Notes: generated from the sequence alone by a model not told the origin. Positions 17,424 to 26,213 are shown, numbered from the stretch's first letter. The stretch: DNA of 64,000 nucleotides from Novosphingobium panipatense (GCF_002149965.1 NZ_MSQB01000002.1:118620-182619); one strand, 5' to 3'. Translations and numbers: made by a program.

Positions 17424-18494
17424 TCAGGCCGCAGCGCGGGACGGGCGTTCGGAGGCTTCCAGCGCCATCAGGATCGTGGTCAGGAACTGGTCCGTCGCGC
17501 GCTGCCAGGAAAAGCGCGCGCCGAGCCGGGCGGCATCCTCGCGCCGTACCTTGAGCGCTGCTGCAATGGCGCGTTCGAGCACGCTGTCCACCGCCCCTGC
17601 CGGCGCGTCCAGCCCTTCGTCCAGGCCGCGTCCGTCCTGCCCGAGAATGTCGACCGGTCCCGTCACCGGATAGGCCGCCACGGGGGTTCCGCAGGCCAGC
17701 GACTCGATCACCACGAGGCCGAAAGTATCGGTGAGGCTGGGGAACACGAAGCAGTCGGCGGCGCGATAGGCGCTGGCCAGTTCCTCGCCCGAAAGCGCGC
17801 CGAGGAACAGCACATGGGGATAGCGGCGCTTCAGGCTTTCCAGCGCCGGGCCGTCTCCCACCACGACCTTGCTGCCGGGGACTTCGGCATCGAGAAAGGC
17901 TTCGAGGTTCTTCTCCGGCGCCACGCGGCCGACGTTGAGCAGGACCGGGCCGGGCAGCGCCGCCATTGCCGGATGACGCGCGCCTTCGGGGCGGAACTGG
18001 GCATGATCGATGCCCCTGCTCCAGCGCCGGGTATGGCCGATGCCGCGCCCCGCCAGTTCCTGCGCGAGGCTTTCGGTCGAGACCAGCACGGCCTGGCTCG
18101 GCGCGTGGAAGCGCTGCATGATCGGCCAGAAGCGCTCGGCGCTGAGCCCGGTGCGGACGGCGGCATATTCGGGGAAGCGGGTGTGGAACGCCGAAGTGAA
18201 CGGCACCCCGCGCGACAGGCACCAGCCGCGCGCCGCCCAGCCGATCGGGCCTTCGGTGGCGATATGGACGATTTCCGGCTGCGCCTTGTCGAGCATCCGG
18301 CGAACCCCGAAGCGCGGCGCCATCGCCAGCCGGATCGAGGCATAGCCCGGCATCGGCACGGTGAAGAAGCGATCGGGCGTGAGGGTTTCCACCTCGTGCC
18401 CCCGCCGCGTCAGTTCATCGAGCGTGGCCGAGAGCGAGCGGACGACACCGTTCACCTGGGGAAGCCAGGCGTCGGTCGCCAGGGTAAGCCTCAC
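17424..18494 (-). CDS. GT4-family glycosyltransferase, candidate diacylglycerol glycosyltransferase (Agt-like)
   Basis: 356 residues from GTG 18494; the frame is open further upstream only as a shadow of the metallophosphoesterase gene. The N-terminus RLTLATDAWLPQVNGVVRSL and the C-terminal GT-B donor-site segments VLLNVGRVAPEKNLEAFLDA and FVFPSLTDTFGLVVIESLAC (with the E-x7-E motif) mark a GT4 enzyme. Its start overlaps the upstream gene's stop as GTGA. In several alphaproteobacteria a GT4 enzyme next to the phospholipase PlcP makes glycolipids from diacylglycerol during phosphate starvation. The pairing and the Pho box upstream of the operon support the same role here, by inference. Alternatives are a mannosyltransferase or another lipid glycosyltransferase. 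Confidence 0.8.
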   Translation of the reverse strand: MRLTLATDAWLPQVNGVVRSLSATLDELTRRGHEVETLTPDRFFTVPMPGYASIRLAMAPRFGVRRMLDKAQPEIVHIATEGPIGWAARGWCLSRGVPFTSAFHTRFPEYAAVRTGLSAERFWPIMQRFHAPSQAVLVSTESLAQELAGRGIGHTRRWSRGIDHAQFRPEGARHPAMAALPGPVLLNVGRVAPEKNLEAFLDAEVPGSKVVVGDGPALESLKRRYPHVLFLGALSGEELASAYRAADCFVFPSLTDTFGLVVIESLACGTPVAAYPVTGPVDILGQDGRGLDEGLDAPAGAVDSVLERAIAAALKVRREDAARLGARFSWQRATDQFLTTILMALEASERPSRAAA

Positions 18495-19438
18495 TCTGCA
18501 GGCTCGTGATGGGCAGGCTCGTAATGGGCGGCCTCGTGGTGGACCGGAACCCCCTCCGCCGTATGGCCGCCGGTTTCCGCGATCCAGTCGATGATGGCGA
18601 TATGGCCCTGAAGGTCCTCCACCAGCGCGGTGCAACTCTCCACCCAGTCGCCGTCGTTGTAATAGGTGATGCCGCCGAACTGGCGGATCTCGGCGCAGTG
18701 GATATGGCCGCAGACCACCCCGTCGTATCCGCGCGAGATGGCCTCGTTCGCGACGGCCTCCTCGTAGCTGCAGACGTACTGGACGGCGTTCTTGACCTTC
18801 TTCTTCATATAGGCCGAAAGCGACCAGTAGGGCATCTTCAGCTTGCGGCGCACGGCGTTGAACACGATGTTCGCGCGCAGCAGCGCCCCGTAGGCCTTGT
18901 CGCCCAGGAAGGCGAGCCACTTGGCGTAGAGCACCACGCCGTCGAAGGCGTCTCCGTGGGTCACCAGCAGGCGGCGGCCGTCGAGCGTCTCATGCACCGC
19001 TTCCAGCACCAGCTCCACGCCGCCGAAAGTCAGCCCGGCATAGTCGCGCAGCATCTCGTCGTGATTGCCCGCGACGAAGACCACGCGTGTGCCCCGGTGC
19101 GCCATCTTGAGGATGCGGCGGATCACTTCGTTATGGGCATCGGGCCAGTACCAGCCCTTGCGCAGGCGCCAGCCGTCGACGATGTCGCCGACCAGATAGA
19201 GCGTCTTGCATTCCACCGAGCGCAGGAAATCCACCAGCATCTCGGCATTGCAGCCGCGCGTGCCGAGATGGACGTCGGAGATCCAGATCGTCTCGTACTT
19301 GCGCTTGGGGCGGAAGCCCTTGGGATCGGGCAAGTCGAGCCAGGCGGGAATGTTGGTCCCGGCAAATCCGGCCTTGTTGCCGCCGGTCGTTTCGAGACCA
19401 GTCGCGTGTTCGAGAAGGGTGTCCACGTCTTTCCGCAT
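18491..19438 (-). CDS. plcP: LpxH-like metallophosphoesterase, candidate phospholipase C PlcP
   Basis: 315 residues from ATG 19438, preceded by GGGGG. An in-frame start at 19510 would run through the Pho box, so the shorter form is preferred. Calcineurin-type metal ligands are clear: SDVHLG (residues 54-59), GDIVDGW (84-90), GNHDE (124-128), then THGD and GHIH. Such proteins are often annotated as UDP-2,3-diacylglucosamine hydrolases. The length, the GHIHCAEIRQFGGITYYNDGDW C-terminal region and the glycosyltransferase partner fit PlcP instead. PlcP cleaves phosphatidylcholine and related phospholipids to diacylglycerol under phosphate limitation. An LpxH-type role cannot be excluded from sequence alone. 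Confidence 0.78.
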   Translation of the reverse strand: MRKDVDTLLEHATGLETTGGNKAGFAGTNIPAWLDLPDPKGFRPKRKYETIWISDVHLGTRGCNAEMLVDFLRSVECKTLYLVGDIVDGWRLRKGWYWPDAHNEVIRRILKMAHRGTRVVFVAGNHDEMLRDYAGLTFGGVELVLEAVHETLDGRRLLVTHGDAFDGVVLYAKWLAFLGDKAYGALLRANIVFNAVRRKLKMPYWSLSAYMKKKVKNAVQYVCSYEEAVANEAISRGYDGVVCGHIHCAEIRQFGGITYYNDGDWVESCTALVEDLQGHIAIIDWIAETGGHTAEGVPVHHEAAHYEPAHHEPAE

Positions 19439-19492
19439 CGTTGCGCCCCCGTTCCAGTTGCCGGAATATTCGCATTTTCCCGTTGCGCGCCG

Positions 19493-19520
19493 GTGACGGT
19501 TGCGGGTCACTTCCGTGACA
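19493..19520 (-). promoter_or_regulatory. Candidate Pho box upstream of plcP-glycosyltransferase operon
   Basis: Read on the minus strand, TGTCAC, TGACCC and CGTCAC begin at 19520, 19509 and 19498, in exact 11-bp register. The outer two match the PhoB half-site and the middle one is weak. The box ends 55 bp before ATG 19438, close to the 50 bp seen at pstS. AATATT lies between box and gene as a possible -10 element. Confidence 0.65.
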
Positions 19521-19598
19521 GCCGTTCCGGCCTGCTTGCGGACCTGAAAATGCCGCCCCTCCAGGCCGGTTCTACTTGCGCGGATCTTTTCATGCGCA

Positions 19599-19626
19599 AG
19601 TCATCGATATGTCACCTGTTCGTCAC
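19599..19626 (+). promoter_or_regulatory. Candidate Pho box upstream of the PhoB-like regulator
   Basis: AGTCAT (19599), TGTCAC (19610) and CGTCAC (19621) form three direct repeats in exact 11-bp register on the plus strand. They end 45 bp before ATG 19671. This box and the plcP box are back to back in a 232-bp divergent intergenic region. Confidence 0.7.
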
Positions 19627-19670
19627 ACTGGCACGGCAAGTAGCCGCGCGTAGTAACCTGGCAGGGGGCC

Positions 19671-20345
19671 ATGAGGCGGATCGACATATTGCTGGCAAGC
19701 GAGCTTTCGGGCGGCCTTGCGGCCTTCCGGCACGACGATTTCGACGTCGTGCTGCATCGCTGGACGGACTTTGCCGAACTTCCCCTGATCGAGGGCGCGC
19801 TCTGGATCTTCATCGACTGGGTGCTGCCCGAAATGTCGGGGCTGGAACTGTGCCGCCGCCTGCGCGCCGACAGCCTGACCTCGCACGCCCATGTCACGAT
19901 CGTGCTTGAGGAAGACAACGTCGAGGACCGCAAGCGCGCGCTGCGGATGGGCGCGGACGACTACATGGTCGGCCCGCTGACCCGCTCGGCCCTGCTCGAC
20001 CGCGTATTGGGCGCCAATATCAGCGAGCAGGATACGGCCAACAGCCGCGTCCTGGCCCAGGGCGAACTCTCTGTGGACGTCGCCGCATTCCAGGCGCGCT
20101 GGCAAGGCAGGCCGATTTCGCTGATGCCGAACGAACTGCGGCTGCTGCGCTATTTCATCGAGCATCCCGGCCGCGTCTTCACCCGCACCCAGCTGATCGC
20201 CGCACTCGGCAAGCAGGAGCCTGCGGTGGACGAGCGTACGGTAGACGTCTGGATCGGCCGCCTGCGCCGCGCGCTGAAGGGCGTCGGCGCGGGCAATCCG
20301 CTGCGCACCGTGCGCTCTCTGGGATATGTCTTCGACGCGATCTAA
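19671..20345 (+). CDS. OmpR/PhoB-family regulator with degenerate receiver domain
   Basis: 224 residues. The C-terminal winged helix is intact and PhoB-like: LMPNELRLLRYFIEHPGRVF, VDERTVDVWIGRLRRALK and LRTVRSLGYVFDAI. The receiver keeps an Asp at residue 49 (IFIDWVLPEMSG). However, the acidic pocket reads ASEL instead of EDD near residues 9-12, the Thr/Ser switch position is Leu, and the conserved Lys is Gly (DYMVGPL, residue 101). Standard Asp phosphorylation therefore looks impaired, and the protein may dimerise without phosphate. No kinase gene is adjacent. It is divergent from plcP and has its own Pho box, so it may act as a secondary regulator inside the phosphate response. Confidence 0.85.
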   Translation: MRRIDILLASELSGGLAAFRHDDFDVVLHRWTDFAELPLIEGALWIFIDWVLPEMSGLELCRRLRADSLTSHAHVTIVLEEDNVEDRKRALRMGADDYMVGPLTRSALLDRVLGANISEQDTANSRVLAQGELSVDVAAFQARWQGRPISLMPNELRLLRYFIEHPGRVFTRTQLIAALGKQEPAVDERTVDVWIGRLRRALKGVGAGNPLRTVRSLGYVFDAI

Positions 20346-20359
20346 AAGCCCGCGTGGCT

Positions 20360-20521
20360 CTAGGCCTTGCTGCGCCCGAATGTCACGATCCCGAAACCGA
20401 CGACAAGCCCGGCAATGATGCCGAATGCCATGTTGTCGATCAGGGCGCCGAAGACGATGCCGCCGATAAGCGCCATGGGAAAGCCCACCCTGGCGCAGTC
20501 CGCTCCAGACCCTTCGTCCAT
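20360..20521 (-). CDS. Small glycine-rich membrane protein (53 aa)
   Basis: ATG 20521 is preceded by GGGAGGGAGAA at a good ribosome-binding distance. The product has a polar start (MDEGSGADCARVG), then two hydrophobic stretches rich in small residues (FPMALIGGIVFGALI and MAFGIIAGLVVGFGIVTF) and a basic end (GRSKA). That suggests a small inner-membrane hairpin. It lies between the convergent orphan regulator and the downstream end of the phoB transcript. I do not recognise the family. Good ribosome-binding site and membrane composition support it as real, but a 53-codon frame could still be chance. Confidence 0.55.
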   Translation of the reverse strand: MDEGSGADCARVGFPMALIGGIVFGALIDNMAFGIIAGLVVGFGIVTFGRSKA

Positions 20522-20574
20522 CGTTCTCCCTCCCGCATCCCGTCCCCGCGAAGAGGCGCATCGGAAGCTAGAAC

Positions 20575-20646
20575 CCGGCTCCAGTCAATCTCCTGCGGGA
20601 AATATCGTGGAGCCGGATCTGGAGGCCCAGGACCTGAGGCTCAGGT
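20575..20646 (-). terminator. Hairpins at the 3' end of the pst-pho transcript
   Basis: A 9-bp perfect stem, CCGGCTCCA (20575) with TGGAGCCGG (20608), and a short hairpin ACCTGA-GGC-TCAGGT at 20632-20646 overlap or follow the phoB stop. There is no U-tract, so this may protect the 3' end or support Rho-dependent termination rather than act as an intrinsic terminator. Confidence 0.35.
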
Positions 20647-21327
20647 CACGTCCATGGCATAGCCCGCCGCGCGGACGGTGCGGATGGGGTCGGTGTCGCC
20701 GTCGCGGTTGATCGCCTTGCGCAGGCGGCGGATGTGGACGTCCACGGTGCGCTCATCGATGTCGGAGTCCATGCCCCAGACGCCGTCGAGGATCTGCTGG
20801 CGCGAGACGACGCGGTTCGGGCGTTCCATGAAGTAGCGCAGCAGGCGGAACTCGGTGGGGCCGAGGTGCAGCGCCTCGCCCGAACGGCGGACGCGGTGGC
20901 TGGTGGCGTCCAGTTCGATGTCGCCCCACTGGAGCACGTTGCCCGCCAGCGACGGGCGCGCACGGCGCAGCAACGCCTCGATGCGGGCCAGCAGTTCACG
21001 CGGGGAGAACGGCTTGGTCACATAATCGTCGGCGCCGGTCTTGAGTCCGCGGATGCGGTCCTCTTCCTCGCCGCGCGCCGTCAGCATCAGGATCGGGATC
21101 TGCGCCGTATCCTTGTCCTTGCGGAGCTGGCGGCAGACCTCGATGCCGGGGACATGCTCGATCATCCAGTCGAGGATGATGGCGTCGGGCGCCTGTTCCT
21201 GCACCATCAGCAGGGCTTCCTCGCCGTCGCTGGTGCTGCGCACCTGATAGCCTTCGGCGCTGAGGTTCCAGGTGAGCAGTTCGCACAAGGCGCGGTCGTC
21301 TTCGACGACGAGGACGGAGGGGTTCAC
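20641..21327 (-). CDS. phoB: Phosphate regulon response regulator PhoB
   Basis: 228 residues with an intact receiver: acidic pair at residues 10-11 (VLVVEDDRAL), phospho-acceptor Asp near 53 (AIILDWMIE), Thr in LMLTARG and Lys 105 in VTKPFSP. The winged-helix DNA-binding domain includes LGPTEFRLLRYFMERPNRVV and DERTVDVHIRRLRKAI. This is a full-length PhoB that binds 11-bp-spaced TGTCAT-like half-sites. It is the last gene of the pstSCAB-phoU-phoB transcript and overlaps phoU by 4 bp. Confidence 0.96.
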   Translation of the reverse strand: MNPSVLVVEDDRALCELLTWNLSAEGYQVRSTSDGEEALLMVQEQAPDAIILDWMIEHVPGIEVCRQLRKDKDTAQIPILMLTARGEEEDRIRGLKTGADDYVTKPFSPRELLARIEALLRRARPSLAGNVLQWGDIELDATSHRVRRSGEALHLGPTEFRLLRYFMERPNRVVSRQQILDGVWGMDSDIDERTVDVHIRRLRKAINRDGDTDPIRTVRAAGYAMDVT

Positions 21328-22019
21328 GGCAGGTCCCTTATATCGTCGGTCTGGCTGTCGCGCTCGGCGTGGTATTCGCCGGTGGCGGCATAATAGACCA
21401 TTTCGGCGACATTGGTGGCGTGGTCACCGATGCGTTCGAGGTTGCGGGCGATGAAGAGCAGCTGGGCGGCGCTGGTGATCGTCGCCGGGTTCTCCATCAT
21501 GTGGGTCAGCAGCGAGCGGAACAGCGTGTTGTAGAACTGGTCCAGCTTCTCGTCGCGGCGGATCACTTCCTGCGCCAGCGCGGCATCGCGCGAGCCGTAG
21601 GCATTGAGCACGTCGCGGACCATGCCCTCGGCGATCTCGGCCATCATCGGCACGAGTTCGAGCGGCTCGATCTTGCCCCGGCTCTCCATCGCGTTGACGC
21701 GCTTGGCGATGTTCTTGGCATAGTCGCCGATACGCTCGATCACGCCGGAGATCTTGAGCGCGGCGATCACGTCGCGCAGATCGTCGGCCATCGGCGCGCG
21801 CAGGGCGATGGTGCGGACCGCCAGGCGGTCCACTTCGGCTTCCAGCGCATCGAGGCGGGCATCGGCGGCGACGACTTGCGCCGCGAGTTCCTCGTCATGA
21901 TGCGACAGCGCGATGATGGCATCGCGGATGGCGACTTCGGCGAGGCCGCCCATCTCGGCGACGAGGCCGCGAAGCTGCCCGATCTCGCTGTCAAAGGCCT
22001 TTACGGTATGATCAACCAT
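21324..22019 (-). CDS. phoU: Phosphate signalling protein PhoU
   Basis: 231 residues in two three-helix PhoU repeats. The conserved metal-cluster segments are ARLDALEAEVD in the first repeat and RRDEKLDQFYNTLFRSLL in the second, with RNLERIGDHATNVAE near residue 190. PhoU couples the PstSCAB transporter to PhoR and restrains PhoB activation when phosphate is plentiful. It lies 30 bp downstream of pstB and overlaps phoB. Confidence 0.96.
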   Translation of the reverse strand: MVDHTVKAFDSEIGQLRGLVAEMGGLAEVAIRDAIIALSHHDEELAAQVVAADARLDALEAEVDRLAVRTIALRAPMADDLRDVIAALKISGVIERIGDYAKNIAKRVNAMESRGKIEPLELVPMMAEIAEGMVRDVLNAYGSRDAALAQEVIRRDEKLDQFYNTLFRSLLTHMMENPATITSAAQLLFIARNLERIGDHATNVAEMVYYAATGEYHAERDSQTDDIRDLP

Positions 22020-22049
22020 GGCTCTTGTCCTGTTTCCCTGTCTTCGCCG

Positions 22050-22844
22050 TCAGCCGTAGCGACCGGTGATGTAGTCCTTGGTCTTCTCCTCGCGCGGGGT
22101 CGTGAAGATCTGGCTGGTATCGCCATATTCCACGAGATTGCCGAGGTGGAAGAATGCCGTGCGCTGCGAAACGCGGGCGGCCTGCTGCATCGAGTGGGTG
22201 ACGATGACGATGGCGTAAGTGTCCTTCAGCTCGTCGATCAGTTCCTCGATGCGCGCGGTGGCGATCGGGTCGAGCGCGGAGCACGGCTCGTCCATCAGGA
22301 TGACCTCGGGGCTGACGGCGATGGCGCGGGCGATGCAGAGGCGCTGCTGCTGGCCGCCCGACAGCGCGGTGCCGGGCTCGTTCAGGCGGTCCTTCACTTC
22401 GTCCCACAGGCCCGCCTTGGTCAGCGAGCTTTCGATGATCCCGTCCATGTCCGCCTTCGAGGGCGCCAGGCCGTGGATGCGCGGGCCATAGGCGATGTTC
22501 TCGTAGATCGACTTGGGGAACGGGTTCGGCTTCTGGAACACCATGCCCACGCGGGCGCGCAGGGCCACCGGGTCCATCGATGCGGCGTAGATATCCTCGC
22601 CGTCGAGCAGGATCTCGCCGGTGACGCGGGCATCGGCGATCGTATCGTTCATGCGGTTCAGCGAACGCAGGAACGTCGACTTGCCGCAGCCCGAGGGGCC
22701 GATGAAGGCAGTGACGAGGCCGTTGTCGATCTCGATCGAGACGTTGTTGATGGCCTTCTTGGGACCATAGAACACGTCGACGTTACGAGCAGTAAGCTTG
22801 GGGGCAGTAAGCTTGGGAGCGTCAGTGAGTTTGGAGTTTGTCAT
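22050..22844 (-). CDS. pstB: Phosphate ABC transporter ATP-binding protein PstB
   Basis: 264 residues from ATG 22844, four bases after the pstA stop. A start at 22889 would overlap pstA and is disfavoured. Motifs: Walker [10 protein letters not shown] (residues 49-57), ABC signature [14 protein letters not shown], Walker [14 protein letters not shown] and switch His in [13 protein letters not shown]. The first 20 residues contain three KLT units ([16 protein letters not shown]), from a short duplicated DNA segment absent from most PstB proteins. Confidence 0.96.
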   Translation of the reverse strand: MTNSKLTDAPKLTAPKLTARNVDVFYGPKKAINNVSIEIDNGLVTAFIGPSGCGKSTFLRSLNRMNDTIADARVTGEILLDGEDIYAASMDPVALRARVGMVFQKPNPFPKSIYENIAYGPRIHGLAPSKADMDGIIESSLTKAGLWDEVKDRLNEPGTALSGGQQQRLCIARAIAVSPEVILMDEPCSALDPIATARIEELIDELKDTYAIVIVTHSMQQAARVSQRTAFFHLGNLVEYGDTSQIFTTPREEKTKDYITGRYG

Positions 22845-22848
22845 ATCT

Positions 22849-23766
22849 CTACCAGCGCACTTCGAACTTGTTTCGAAGGTAAATCGCAAGGCCGTTCATC
22901 GCCAGCAGGAAGACCAGCAGGACGATGATGGCGGCGGAAGTGTTCTGCACGAAACCGGAATTGATCTCGTCGGACCACAGGAAAATCTGCATCGGCAGCA
23001 CGCTGGAAGGATCGGTGATCCCGCCCGGCGGGGTGACGACGAAGGCGCGCATGCCGATCATCAGCAGCGGCGCGGTTTCACCCAGCGCGCGGGCCATGCC
23101 GATGATCGTGCCGGTGAGGATGCCCGGCAGCGCCAGCGGCAGGACGTGGTGGAACACGGTCTGCATCTTGCTGGCGCCGATCGCGAGCGCCGCGTCGCGG
23201 ATCGAGGGCGGCACCGCCTTGATCGCATTGCGGCCCGAGATAACGATGACCGGCATCGTCATCAGCGCCAGCGTCAACCCGCCGACCAGCGGCGAGCTGC
23301 GCGGCATGCCCAGGGTATTGATGAACACCGCCAGGCCGAGCAGGCCGAAGATGATCGAGGGCACGGCCGCGAGGTTGTTGATCGAGACTTCGACCCATTC
23401 GATCCAGCGGCTGCGCGGGGCGAACTCTTCCAGATAGATCGCCGCCAGCACGCCCATCGGGAACGAGAGCAGCAGGGTGACGAGCATCGTCAGCAGCGAG
23501 CCCTTGGCGGCGCCCCAGACGCCTGCGACGTCGGGATCGGTCGAGTCCGAGCCGGTCAGGAACGACCAGTCCAGCCCGGAAAGGCCGTTCTTCAGCATGA
23601 TCACCAGCAGCAGCGCCAGGAAGGCGAGGCTGAGGACGATCGCGCCGAGGCCGATCAGTTTGAAGCGGCGTTCGGCGGCGTTGCGACGGGAAATCCGGCG
23701 CAGGGCCTCCGGCGTTTGCCACCGTGCGTGCCCTGCGCGCGCATTACTGAGAGATGCGTTACTCAT
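22849..23766 (-). CDS. pstA: Phosphate ABC transporter permease PstA
   Basis: 305 residues with six predicted membrane helices. The binding-protein-dependent permease loop is visible as [30 protein letters not shown] (EAA-like motif, here split as [10 protein letters not shown] and [10 protein letters not shown]). It forms the inner-membrane channel with PstC. The start overlaps the pstC end by 8 bp. A basic 35-residue cytoplasmic extension precedes the first helix. Confidence 0.95.
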   Translation of the reverse strand: MSNASLSNARAGHARWQTPEALRRISRRNAAERRFKLIGLGAIVLSLAFLALLLVIMLKNGLSGLDWSFLTGSDSTDPDVAGVWGAAKGSLLTMLVTLLLSFPMGVLAAIYLEEFAPRSRWIEWVEVSINNLAAVPSIIFGLLGLAVFINTLGMPRSSPLVGGLTLALMTMPVIVISGRNAIKAVPPSIRDAALAIGASKMQTVFHHVLPLALPGILTGTIIGMARALGETAPLLMIGMRAFVVTPPGGITDPSSVLPMQIFLWSDEINSGFVQNTSAAIIVLLVFLLAMNGLAIYLRNKFEVRW

Positions 23767-25132
23767 AAGCTTCCCGGAAGCGCTTCACCACGCGAAGAGC
23801 GATGATGTTGAGGATGAGGGTGACGATGAACAGCACCAGGCCCAGCGCGAAGGCGGAGAGCGTCTTGGGGCTGTTGAACTCCTGGTCGCCGGTCAGCATC
23901 TGCACGATCTGATAGGTGACCGTGGTCATCGAGGCGAAGGGGTTCGCGGAAAGGTTTGCGGCGGCGCCGGCGGCCATGACCACGATCATGGTCTCGCCGA
24001 TGGCGCGGCTGATCGCCAGCATCACGCCGGCTACGATGCCGGGGAGCGCGGCGGGCAGCAGGACCTTCTTGATCGTTTCCGACTTGGTGGCACCCAGCGC
24101 CAGCGAACCGTCGCTCATCGCGCGGGGCACGGCGGCAAGGGCATCGTCTGCCATGGAGGAGACGAAGGGAATGATCATCACGCCCATGACGACACCGGCG
24201 GCCAGCGCGCTCTCGGTCGAAGGGTTGGACATGCCGAGCGAGGCCGCGAAATCGCGGAAGATCGGCGCCACGGTCAGCGCGGCGAAGTAGCCGTAGACCA
24301 CGGTGGGAATGCCCGCGAGGATCTCCAGCATGGGTTTCAGCCACTTGCGGATCGTCGGCGAGGCATATTGCGTGAGGTAGACCGCGCTCATCAGGCCGAG
24401 CGGGATCGCCACGATCATGGCGATGATCGCGCCGATGTAGATCGTGCCCCAGAACAGCGGCACGGCGCCGAAGCTCTCGCCCAGGTTGTCGCCGCGCGCC
24501 GAGCCGGGTGACCAGTGGGTGCCGAAGAGGAAGTCTATCGGCGAGACGTCCTTGAAGAACATCCCCGCTTCGAACACCAGCGAGGCGACGATGCCGAACG
24601 TGGTGAGGATCGCCATCAGCGAGGCGACCAGCAGCAGCCCCAGCACGCCACGCTCGACGCGGGTGCGCGCCGGATAGTTGGCGCTGATGCGGGTGAAGGC
24701 CCAGCCGCCGCCCGCCACCGCGACCACGGCCACCAGCAGCGCGCCGATCAGGCCGAAGCGGCCATGGGCATCGCGCACCGGCCCGGCCAGCGTATTGGCC
24801 AGCGGGTTGAAGGCGACCGCATCGGGATTGTCGGCAACGGCCTTGGCTTCGGCCAGAATCGCCGCGCGGCTCATGGCATCGGCGGGAAGCTGCGCCGCCA
24901 CGGGGTCGGCCATGACCGCCCCGTCGACCAGCCCCGGCATCACCGCCTGCCACGCGCCCCAGGCGATCAGTGCCGGGAAGACGATCCACAGCGCGACGTG
25001 CCAGCCGTGGTAGCCCGGCATCGAATGCATCGTGCCGCGCCCGGTGTGGAGCAGCCGGGCCCGGCCCCGCGCGGCAAACCAGCCGACGAGACCGAGGCCG
25101 AGGACGGCCAGAAGTACTCCGGTAAGAATCAT
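23759..25132 (-). CDS. pstC: Phosphate ABC transporter permease PstC
   Basis: 457 residues, longer than the roughly 320 of enterobacterial PstC. The extra N-terminal part has two or more membrane segments (ILTGVLLAVLGLGLVGWFAA and WHVALWIVFPALIAWGAW) and a periplasmic loop. The long form is common in alphaproteobacteria. The permease core includes SDGSLALGATKSETIKKVLL and IGETMIVVMAAGAAANL. It lies 37 bp downstream of pstS and overlaps pstA. Confidence 0.95.
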   Translation of the reverse strand: MILTGVLLAVLGLGLVGWFAARGRARLLHTGRGTMHSMPGYHGWHVALWIVFPALIAWGAWQAVMPGLVDGAVMADPVAAQLPADAMSRAAILAEAKAVADNPDAVAFNPLANTLAGPVRDAHGRFGLIGALLVAVVAVAGGGWAFTRISANYPARTRVERGVLGLLLVASLMAILTTFGIVASLVFEAGMFFKDVSPIDFLFGTHWSPGSARGDNLGESFGAVPLFWGTIYIGAIIAMIVAIPLGLMSAVYLTQYASPTIRKWLKPMLEILAGIPTVVYGYFAALTVAPIFRDFAASLGMSNPSTESALAAGVVMGVMIIPFVSSMADDALAAVPRAMSDGSLALGATKSETIKKVLLPAALPGIVAGVMLAISRAIGETMIVVMAAGAAANLSANPFASMTTVTYQIVQMLTGDQEFNSPKTLSAFALGLVLFIVTLILNIIALRVVKRFREAYE

Positions 25133-25169
25133 GTATGGCCGCCCTTCGCGTCCCTGACCCGCAAGGGGC

Positions 25170-26213
25170 TTACTTCAGAACCGAGGGATCGAGCGGGGTC
25201 ATCTTGGCGACGATGTCTGCGTTCTTCGCGCGGACGTCCTCGGGCGAGATGACCATGCCCTTTGCCTTCAGGCTGCCTTCGGGACCCCAGGACTTCGCCC
25301 ATTCGGCGACATAGGCCTGGAGACCCTTGATCGGTGCGAGGTGCTGCTTCTTCACGTAGATGTAGAGCGGACGCGCGCCCGGGTACGAGAAGTCCGAGAT
25401 CGAGGCATAAGTCGGCGCGACGCCGGACATCGGAATGCCCTTGATCGTGCCCATGTTCGATTCGAGGAACGAGAAGCCGAAGATGCCGATGGCCTTGGGG
25501 TTCTGCGAGATCTTCTGGACGATCAGGTTGTCGTTCTCGCCCGCGTCAACATAGGGACCGTCCTCGCGGATGTCGTGGCAGGTCGCCTCGTACTTGTCCT
25601 TGTCGCTGTCCTTGAGCGCGGCGGTGGCGGCGTCGGTCTTGCAGCCGGCTTCGAGGATCAGCTCCTTGAGCGCATCGCGCGTGCCCGAGGTCGAGGGCGG
25701 GCCGTAGACGAGGATCGGCTCGGCCGGAAGCGACGGGTTCACGTCCTTCCAGGTCTTGGCGGTGTTCGGCTTGCCGAAGGGATTGGCGGCCAGAGCCTTG
25801 TAGATGTCGGTCGGGGTCAGCTGCATGTTGGGGCCTTTCTGGCCCTCAGCAAAGGCGATGCCGTCGATGCCGACCTGGATCTCGACGATCTCGGTCACGC
25901 CGTTCTTCTGGCATTCCTCGTACTCGGACTTCTTCATCCGGCGCGAGGCATCCTCGATATCGGGGTGCTGGGCGCCGATGCCGGCGCAGAACAGCTTCAT
26001 GCCCGCGCCCGTGCCGGTCGATTCGATGACCGGCGACTTGCCGCCCGCCTTGGCGGTCTGTTCGGCCACGGCGGTGGCGAAAGGATAGACTGTGGAAGAG
26101 CCGACGGCCCGCACGAAGTCGCGCGAACCCGCGGTCGAGCCGCCCGATCCGCCGCAGGCGCTCAGGGCCATGGCAGAGGCAGCGGCGATGAAGATGGTCT
26201 TGGTCGAACGCAT
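25170..26213 (-). CDS. pstS: Phosphate-binding periplasmic protein PstS
   Basis: 347 residues. The N-terminus ends in a lipoprotein-like ALSACGGSGGS, so it is probably anchored by Cys 20. Phosphate-binding loops are visible: RAVGSSTVYPFATAV, STGTGAGMKLFC, DIEDASRRMKKSE and GPPSTSGTRDALKELIL. It delivers phosphate to PstCA. It is the first gene of pstSCAB-phoU-phoB and has the best Pho box in the window 50 bp upstream of its ATG. Confidence 0.96.
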   Translation of the reverse strand: MRSTKTIFIAAASAMALSACGGSGGSTAGSRDFVRAVGSSTVYPFATAVAEQTAKAGGKSPVIESTGTGAGMKLFCAGIGAQHPDIEDASRRMKKSEYEECQKNGVTEIVEIQVGIDGIAFAEGQKGPNMQLTPTDIYKALAANPFGKPNTAKTWKDVNPSLPAEPILVYGPPSTSGTRDALKELILEAGCKTDAATAALKDSDKDKYEATCHDIREDGPYVDAGENDNLIVQKISQNPKAIGIFGFSFLESNMGTIKGIPMSGVAPTYASISDFSYPGARPLYIYVKKQHLAPIKGLQAYVAEWAKSWGPEGSLKAKGMVISPEDVRAKNADIVAKMTPLDPSVLK

